Below, in pieces: positions 56,801-64,000 of a stretch of DNA of 64,000 nt; within the stretch, counting starts at the first letter, position 1, and each line of letters begins with the position of its first letter. Origin of the DNA: Baylisascaris procyonis (Eukaryota; Nematoda; Chromadorea; Rhabditida; Ascarididae); the NCBI GenBank assembly GCA_037389465.1, contig JAZARR010000187.1, positions 620,001-684,000 of the forward strand. The letters run 5' to 3'. The position numbers and the translations under genes are program-made. The notes under the pieces were generated by a model. The model saw only the letters and a list, made by a program, of their open reading frames with translations. It did no database searches and was not told where the DNA came from.

Positions 56801-59800
56801 TAAGCCTAAGCCTAAGCCTAAGCCTAAGCCTAAGCCTAAGCCTAAGCCTAAGCCTAAGCCTAAGCCTAAGCCTAAGCCTAAGCCTAAGCCTAAGCCTAAG
56901 CCTAAGCCTAAGCCTAAGCCTAAGCCTAAGCCTAAGCCTAAGCCTAAGCCTAAGCCTAAGCCTAAGCCTAAGCCTAAGCCTAAGCCTAAGCCTAAGCCTA
57001 AGCCTAAGCCTAAGCCTAAGCCTAAGCTTAAGCTTGAGCCTAAGCCTAAGTTTAAGCCTAAGCCTAAGCCTAAGCCTAAGCCTAAGCCTAAGCCTAAGCC
57101 TAAGCCTAAGCCTAAGCCTAAGCCTAAGCCTAAGCCTAAGCCTAAGCCTAAGCCTAAGCCTAAGCCTAAGCCTAAGCCTAAGCCTAAGCCTAAGCCTAAG
57201 CCTAAGCCTAAGCCTAAGCCTAAGCCTAAGCCTAAGCCTAAGCCTAAGCCTAAGCCTAAGCCTAAGCCTAAGCCTAAGCCTAAGCCTAAGCCTAAGCCTA
57301 AGTTTAAGCCTAAGCCTAAGCCTAAGCCTAAGCCTAAGCCTAAGCCTAAGCCTAAGCCTAAGCCTAAGCCTAAGCCTAAGCCTAAGCCTAAGCCTAAGCC
57401 TAAGCCTAAGCCTAAGCCTAAGCCTAAGCCTAAGCCTAAGCCTAAGCCTAAGCCTAAGCCTAAGCCTAAGCCTAAGCCTAAGCCTAAGCCTAAGCCTAAG
57501 CCTTAGCCTAAACCTCAACTTAAGCCCAAGCCTAAGCCTGAACCTAAGCCTAAGCCTAAGCTTAAGCCTAAGCCTAAGCCTAAGCCTAAGCTTAAGCCTT
57601 AGCCTAAACCTCAACTTAAGCTTAAGCCTAAGCCTAAGCCTAAGTCTAAGTTCTAGGCCTAAGCCTAAGCCTTAGCCTAATCCTCAACTTAAGCCTAAGC
57701 CTAAGCCTAAGCCTAAGCCTAAGCCTAAGCCTAAGCCTAAGCCTAAGCCTAAGCCTAAGCCTAAGCCTAAGCCTAAGCCTAAGCCTAAGCCTAAGCCTAA
57801 GCCTAAGCCTAAGCCTAAGCCTAAGCCTAAGCCTAAGCCTAAGCCTAAGCCTAAGCCTAAGCCTAAGCCTAAGCCTAAGCCTAAGCCTAAGCCTAAGCCT
57901 AAGCCTAAGCCTAAGCCTAAGCCTAAGCCTAAGCCTAAGCCTAAGCCTAAGCCTAAGCCTAAGCCTAAGCCTAAGCCTAAGCCTAAGCCTAAGCCTAAGC
58001 CTAAGCCTAAGCCTAAGCCTAAGCCTAAGCCTAAGCCTAAGCCTAAGCCTAAGCCTAAGCCTAAGCCTAAGCCTAAGCCTAAGCCTAAGCCTAAGCCTAA
58101 GCCTAAGCCTAAGCCTAAGCCTAAGCCTAAGCCTAAGCCTAAGCCTAAGCCTAAGCCTAAGCCTAAGCCTAAGCCTAAGCCTAAGCCTAAGCCTAAGCCT
58201 AAGCCTAAGCCTAAGCCTAAGCCTAAGCCTAAGCCTAAGCCTAAGCCTAAGCCTAAGCCTAAGCCTCAACTTAAGCCTAAGCCTAAGCCTAAGCCTAAGC
58301 CTAAGCCTAAGCCTAAGCCTAAGCCTAAGCCTAAGCCTAAGCCTAAGCCTAAGCCTAAGCCTAAGCCTAAGCCTAAGCCTAAGCCTAAGCCTAAGCCTAA
58401 GCCTAAGCCTAAGCCTAAGCCTAAGCCTAAGCCTAAGCCTAAGCCTAAGCCTAAGCCTAAGCCTAAGCCTAAGCCTAAGCCTAAGCCTAAGCCTAAGCCT
58501 AAGCCTAAGCCTAAGCCTAAGCCTAAGCCTAAGCCTAAGCCTAAGCCTAAGCCTAAGCCTAAGCCTAAGCCTAAGCCTAAGCCTAAGCCTAAGCCTAAGC
58601 CTAAGCCTAAGCCTAAGCCTAAGCCTAAGCCTAAGCCTAAGCCTAAGCCTAAGCCTAAGCCTAAGCCTAAGCCTAAGCCTAAGCCTAAGCCTAAGCCTAA
58701 GCCTAAGCCTTAGCCTAAGCCTCAACTTAAGCTAAGCCTAAGCCTAAGCCTAAGCCTAAGCCTAAGCCTAAGCCTAAGCCTAAGCCTAAGCCTAAGCCTA
58801 AGCCTAAGCCTAAGCCTAAGCCTAAGCCTAAGCCTAAGCCTAAGCCTAAGCCTAAGCCTAAGCCTAAGCCTAAGCCTAAGCCTAAGCCTAAGCCTAAGCC
58901 TAAGCCTAAGCCTAAGCCTAAGCCTAAGCCTAAGCCTAAGCCTAAGCCTAAGCCTAAGCCTAAGCCTAAGCCTAAGCCTAAGCCTAAGCCTAAGCCTAAG
59001 CCTAAGCCTAAGCCTAAGCCTAAGCCTAAGCCTAAGCCTAAGCCTAAGCCTAAGCCTAAGCCTAAGCTTAAGCCTAAGCCTAAGCCTAAGCCTAAGCCTA
59101 AGCCTAAGCCTAAGCCTAAGCCTAAGCCTAAGCCTAAGCCTAAGCCTAAGCCTAAGTTAAGCCTAAGCCTAAGCCTAAGCCTAAGCCTAAGCCTAAGCCT
59201 AAGCCTAAGCCTAAGCCTAAGCCTAAGCCTAAGCCTAAGCCTAAGCCTAAGCCTAAGCCTAAGCCTAAGCCTAAGCCTAAGCCTAAGCCTAAGCCTAAGC
59301 CTAAGCCTAAGCCTAAGCCTAAGCCTAAGCCTAAGCCTAAGCCTAAGCCTAAGCCTAAGCCTAAGCCTAAGCCTAAGCCTAAGCCTAAGCCTAAGCCTTA
59401 GCCTAGCCTAAGCCTAAGCCTAAGCCTAAGCCTAAGCCTAAGCCTAAGCCTAAGCCTAAGCCTAAGCCTAAGCCTAAGCCTAATTTAAGCCTAAGCCTAA
59501 GCCTAAGCCTAAGCCTAAGCCTAAGCCTAAGCCTAAGCCTAAGCCTAAGCCTAAGCCTAAGCCTAAGCCTAAGCCTAAGCCTAAGCTTAAGCCTAAGCCT
59601 AAGCCTAAGCCTAAGCCTAAGCCTAAGCCTAAGCCTAAGCCTAAGCCTAAGCCTAAGCCTAAGCCTAAGCCTAAGTTTAAGCCTAAGCCTAAGCCTAAGC
59701 CTAAGCCTAAGCCTAAGCCTAAGCCTAAGCCTAAGCCTAAGCCTAAGCCTAAGCCTAAGCCTAAGCCTAAGCCTAAGCCTAAGCCTAAGCCTAAGCCTAA

Positions 59801-61690
59801 GCCTAAGCCTAAGCCTAAGCCTAAGCCTAAGCCTAAGCCTAAGCCTAAGCCTAAGCCTAAGCCTAAGCCTAAGCCTAAGCCTAAGCCTAAGCCTAAGCCT
59901 AAGCCTAAGCCTAAGCCTAAGCCTAAGCCTAAGCCTAAGCCTAAGCCTAAGCCTAAGTTCTAAGCCTAAGCCTAAGCCTTAGCCTAAACCTCAATTTAAG
60001 CCTAAGCCTAAGCCTAAGCCTAAGCCTAAGCCTAAGCCTAAGCCTAAGCCTAAGCCTAAGCCTAAGCCTAAGCCTAAGCCTAAGCCTAAGCCTAAGCCTA
60101 AGCCTAAGCCTAAGCCTAAGCCTAAGCCTAAGCCTAAGCCTAAGCCTAAGCCTAAGCCTAAGCCTAAGCCTAAGCCTAAGCCTAAGCCTAAGCCTAAGCC
60201 TAAGCCTAAGCCTAAGCCTAAGCCTAAGCCTAAGCCTAAGCCTAAGCCTAAGCCTAAGCCTAAGCCTAAGCCTAAGCCTAAGCCTAAGCCTAAGCCTAAG
60301 CCTAAGCCTAAGCCTAAGCCTAAGCCTAAGCCTAAGCCTAAGCCTAAGCCTAAGCCTAAGCCTAAGCCTAAGCCTAAGCCTAAGCCTAAGCCTAAGCCTA
60401 AGCCTAAGCCTAAGCCTAAGCCTAAGCCTAAGCCTAAGCCTAAGCCTAAGCCTAAGCCTAAGCCTAAGCCTAAGCCTAAGCCTAAGCCTAAGCCTAAGCC
60501 TAAGCCTAAGCCTAAGCCTAAGCCTAAGCCTAAGCCTAAGCCTAAGCCTAAGCCTAAGCCTAAGCCTAAGCCTAAGCTTAAGCCTAAGCCTAAGCCTAAG
60601 CCTAAGCCTAAGCCTAAGCCTAAGCCTAAGCCTAAGCCTAAGCCTAAGTTTAAGCCTAAGCCTAAGCCTAAGCCTAAGTTTAAGCCTAAGCCTAAGCCTA
60701 AGCCTAAGCCTAAGCCTAAGCCTAAGCCTAAGCCTAAGCCTAAGCCTAAGCCTAAGCCTAAGCCTAAGCCTAAGCCTAAGCCTAAGCCTAAGCCTAAGCC
60801 TAAGCCTAACCTAAGCCTAAGCCTAAGCCTAAGCCTAAGCCTAAGCCTAAGCTTAAGCCTAAGCCTAAGCCTAAGCCTAAGCCTAAGCCTAAGCCTAAGT
60901 CTAAGCCTAAGCCTAAGCCTAAGCCTAAGCCTTAGCCTAAACCTCAACTTAAGCTTAAGCCTAAGCCTAAGCCTAAGTCTAAGTTCTAGGCCTAAGCCTA
61001 AGCCTTAGCCTAATCCTCAACTTAAGCCTAAGCCTAAGCCTAAGCCTAAGCCTAAGCCTAAGCCTAAGCCTAAGCCTAAGCCTAAGCCTAAGCCTAAGCC
61101 TAAGCCTAAGCTTAAGCCTAAGCCTAAGCTTAAGCCTAAGCCTAAGCCTAAGCCTAAGCCTAAGCCTAAGCCTAAGCCTAAGCCTAAGCCTAAGCCTAAG
61201 CCTAAGCCTAAGCCTAAGCCTAAGTTCTAAGCCTAAGCCTAAGCCTTAGCCTAAACCTCAACTTAGGCTTAAGCCTAAGCCTAAGCCTAAGCCTGAGCCT
61301 AAGCCTAAGCCTAAGCCTAAGCCTAAGCCTAAGCCTAAGCCTAAGCCTAAGCCTAAGCCTAAGCCTAAGCCTAAGCCTAAGCCTAAGCCTAAGCCTAAGC
61401 CTAAGCCTAAGCCTAAGCCTAAGCCTAAGCCTAAGCCTAAGTTCTAAGCCTAAGCCTAAGCCTTAGCCTAAGCCTCAACTTAGGCTTAAGCCTAAGCCTA
61501 AGCCTAAGCCTAAGCCTAAGCCTAAGCCTAAGCCTAAGCCTAAGCCTAAGCCTAAGCCTAAGCCTAAGCCTAAGCCTAAGCCTAAGCCTAAGCCTAAGCC
61601 TAAGCCTAAGCCTAAGCCTAAGCCTAAGCCTAAGCTTAAGCCTAAGCATAATCCTAAGCTTAAGCTTGAGCCTAAGTTTAAGCCTAAGCC
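21162..61690 (-). repeat. Recurring variant block centred on palindrome AAGCTTAAGCTT
   Basis: A block reading CATAATCCT, then AAGCTTAAGCTT (a perfect 12-bp palindrome), then GAGCCTTAGTGTAAGTTT recurs about 25 times in the array. The first copies begin at 21162, 21589, 23619, 24046 and 24467, with local spacing of 421-427 bp inside each higher-order unit. Later copies continue to about 61647, some lacking the TAGTG part. It is the most conserved non-canonical block in the array. Confidence 0.8.
53200..61200 (-). repeat. Nearly pure core of the telomere-type array
   Basis: Several uninterrupted GCCTAA runs of about 430-580 bp occur, for example 56518-57027, 57690-58266, 58272-58710 and 59997-60577. 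Rare variants such as CTTAAG and dropped bases mark the joints. Occasional higher-order remnants (57500-57680, 60930-61020) match the same variant blocks seen at 21-49 kb, so the core belongs to the same array. Confidence 0.85.
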
Positions 61691-64000
61691 TAAGCCTAAG
61701 CTTAAGCCTAAGCCTAAGTTTAAGCCTAAGCCTATGCCTAAGCCTAAGCCTAATCCTTAGCCTAAGCCTAAGCCTAAGCCTAAGCCTAAGCCTAAGCTTA
61801 AGCCTAAGCCTAAGCCTAAGCCTAAGCCTAAGCCTAAGCCTAAGCCTAAGCCTAAGCCTAAGCCTAAGGCTAAGCCTAAGCCTAAGCATAATCCTAAGCT
61901 TAAGCCTAAGCCTAAGTAAGTTTAAGCCTAAGGCTAAGCCTAAGCCTAAGCCTAAGCCTAAGCCTAAGCCTAAGCCTAAGCCTAAGCCTAAGCCTAAGCC
62001 TAAGCCTAAGCCTAAGCCTAAGCCTAAGCCTAAGCCTAAGCCTAAGCCTAAGCCTAAGCCTAAGCCTAAGCCTAAGCCTAAGCCTAAGCCTAATCCTTAG
62101 CCTAAGCCTAAACCTAAGCCTTAGCCTAAACCTCAACTTAAGCCCAAGCCTAAGCCTGAACCTAAGCCTAAGCCTAAGCTTAAACCTAAGCCTAAGCCTA
62201 AGCCTAAGCTTAAGCCTTAGCCTAAACCTCAACTTAAGCTTAAGCCTAAGCCTAAGCCTAAGTCTAAGTTCTAGGCCTAAGCCTAAGCCTTAGCCTAATC
62301 CTCAACTTAAGCCTAAGCCTAAGCCTAAGCCTAAGCCTAAGCCTAAGCCTAAGCCTAAGCCTAAGCCTAAGCCCTAAGCCTAAGCCTAAGCCTAAGCCTA
62401 AGCCTTAGCCTAAGCCTAAGCCTAAGCCTAAGCCTAAGCCTAACCCTAAGCCTAAGCCTAAGCCTAAGTTTAAGCGTAAGCCTAAGTTTAAGCCTAAGCC
62501 TATGCCTAAGCCTAAGTTTAAGCCTAAGCCTAAGCCTAAGCCTAAGCCTAAGCCTAAGCCTAAGCTTAAGCCTAAGTTTAAGCCTAAGCCTAAGCTTAAG
62601 CCTAAGCCTAAGCCTAAGCCTAACCCTAAGTTCTAAGCCTAAGCCTAAGCCTTAGCCTTAACCTCAACTTAAGCCTAAGCCTAAGCCTAAGCCTAAGCCT
62701 GAGCCTAAGCCTAAGCCTAAGTTTAAGCGTAAGCCTAAGTTTAAGCCTAAGCCTATGCCTAAGCCTAAGTTTAAGCCTAAGCCTAAGCCTAAGCCTAAGC
62801 CTAAGCCTAAGCCTTAGCCTAAGCCTAACCCTAAGCCTAAGCCTAAGCCTAAGTTCTAGTGCTAAGCCTAAGCCTAAGCCTTAGCCTAAACCTCAACTTA
62901 AGCCCAATCCTAAGCCTGAGCCTAAGCCTAAGCCTAAGCCTAAGCCTGAGCTTAAGCCTAAGCCTAAGCCTAAGCCTAAGCCTAAGCCTAAGCCTAAGCC
63001 TTAGCCTAAGCCTAAGCCTAAGCCTAAGCCTAAGCCTAAGCCTAAGCCTAAGCCTAAGCCTAAGCCTAAGCCTAAGCCTAAGCCTAAGCCTAAGCCTTAG
63101 CCTAATCCTCAACTTAAGCCTAAGCCTAAGCCTAAGCCTAAGCCTTAGCCTAAGCCTAAGCCTAAGCCTAAGCCTGAGCCTAACCCTAAGCCTAAGCCTA
63201 AGCTTAAGCCTAAGTTTAAGCCTAAGCCTATGCCTAAGCCTATGCCTAAGCCTAAGCCTAAGCCTTAGCCCTAAGCCTAAGCCTAAACCTAAGCCTAAGC
63301 CTGAGCCAAACCCTAAGTTCTAAGCCTGAGCCTAAGCCTTAGCCTAAACCTCAATTTAAGCTTAAGCCTAAGCCTAAGCCTAAGCCTGAGCTTAAGCCTA
63401 AGCCTAAGCCTAAGCCTAAGCCTAAGCCTAAGCCTAAGCCTAAGCCTAAGCCTAAGCCTAAGCCTAAGTTTAAGCCTAAGCCTAAGCCTAAGCCTAAGCC
63501 TAAGCCTAAGCCTAAGCCTAAGCCTAAGCCTAAGCCTAAGCCTGAGCCTGAGCCTAAGCCTAAGCCTAAGCCTAAGCCTAAGTTTAAGCCTAAGCCTAAG
63601 TTTAAGCCTAAGCCTATGCGTAAGCCTAAGCCTAATCCTTAGCCTCAGCCTAAGCCTAAGCCTAAGTTCTAGGACTAAGCCTAAGCCTAAGCCTTAGCCT
63701 AAACCTCAACTTAAGCCCAAGCCTAAGCCTAAGCCCAAGCCTTATCCTAAGCTTAAACCTAAGCCTAAGCCTAAGCCTAAGCTTAAGCCTAAGCGTAAGT
63801 TTAAGCCTAAGCCTAAGCCTGAGCCTAAGCCTAAGCTTAAGCCTAAGCCTAAGCCTAAGCCTAAACCTAAGTTCTAAGCCTAAGCCTAAGCCTTAGCCTT
63901 AACCTCAACTTAAGCCTAAGCCTAAGCCTAAGCCTAAGCCTGAGCCTAAGCCTAAGCCTAAGCCTAAGCCTAAGCCTAAGCCTAAGCCCTAAGCCTAAGG
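61200..64000 (-). repeat. Degenerate array segment right of the pure core
   Basis: Variant density rises again. Segment 63300-63900 repeats the variant order of 47240-47880: CCAAACCCTAAGTTCTAAG, AATTTAAGC, a doubled CCTGAG, CCTCAGCC, TTCTAGGAC. The array is therefore not approaching a clean end at the window edge. Confidence 0.8.

Larger units (their letters stand above)
19250..64000 (-). repeat. Giant degenerate nematode telomere-type (TTAGGC)n array
   Basis: About 44.75 kb made of the hexamer GCCTAA on the plus strand, i.e. TTAGGC on the minus strand, the telomere repeat of C. elegans, ascarids and most nematodes. The first recognisable units are at about 19250 (CTTAGG, CCTAGG); the array is still running at the right edge. 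Variants are mainly single transitions (CTTAAG, CCCAAG, CCTGAG, CCTATG), TT-rich forms (TTTAAG), and 7- or 8-base units (CCCTAAG, TTCTAAG). Orientation never changes. The hexamer is open in four of six frames (Lys-Pro and Ser-Leu on plus, Arg-Leu and Gly-Leu on minus), which creates long spurious frames. Being internal, mutated and oriented with the G strand toward the genes, it is an interstitial or satellite-like array rather than a normal chromosome tip at the right. Confidence 0.97.

Noticed and set aside
33030..61490. TTAGGC on the plus strand (for example AACTTAGGCTTAAGCC), which might mark an array inversion
   Set aside because: It is a single A-to-G change in the variant AACTTAAGCTTAAGCC. 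Hexamers on both sides keep the GCCTAA orientation, so there is no inversion or head-to-head junction in the window.
19788..63323. Dozens of long open frames encoding Lys-Pro, Ser-Leu, Arg-Leu or Gly-Leu repeats
   Set aside because: They follow directly from the hexamer GCCTAA, which is free of stops in four of six frames. They have no start context, splice signals or non-repeat sequence.

Overview
The window comes from a nematode. The right 70% is a tandem array of the hexamer GCCTAA, the complement of the nematode telomere repeat TTAGGC. The unique part is AT-rich, with C. elegans-style splice acceptors (TTTCAG, TTTTAG) and two spliced genes that I recognise only after joining exons by hand. 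No bacterial gene, tRNA, rRNA or CRISPR array was seen.

Layout: (1) 1-5132 is a tandem array of a 246-256 bp unit, cut by the left window edge. Each unit is a long imperfect inverted repeat, so it is a fold-back satellite. (2) 5574-11011 (+) holds the last six exons of an XPF/ERCC4/RAD1-family endonuclease: linker, ERKX3D nuclease domain and C-terminal helix-hairpin-helix domain, about 288 residues ending at a stop codon. The N-terminal helicase-like half would lie left of the window, across the satellite. (3) 11012-14079 is AT-rich intergenic DNA with no supported gene. (4) 14231-17879 (+) holds three exons of a globin with an N-terminal acylation signal, covering helices A to E. No exon for helices F to H is found before the repeats start. 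(5) 17880-19249 is a GC-richer transition zone of simple repeats and a short hairpin. (6) 19250-64000 is the telomere-type array, all in one orientation. It is heavily mutated near its left edge, organised into kilobase-scale higher-order repeats between about 20.8 and 53 kb, nearly pure between about 53 and 61 kb, and degenerate again to the right edge.

The two genes show no operon relationship (3 kb apart) and have unrelated roles: DNA-structure-specific nuclease and haem protein. The most unusual features are the size and higher-order structure of the interstitial telomere-type array, its orientation (the G-rich strand points toward the genes), the globin that stops at the array, and the fold-back satellite that is apparently inside or just upstream of XPF. 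All exon calls are manual; no alignment or search was run.
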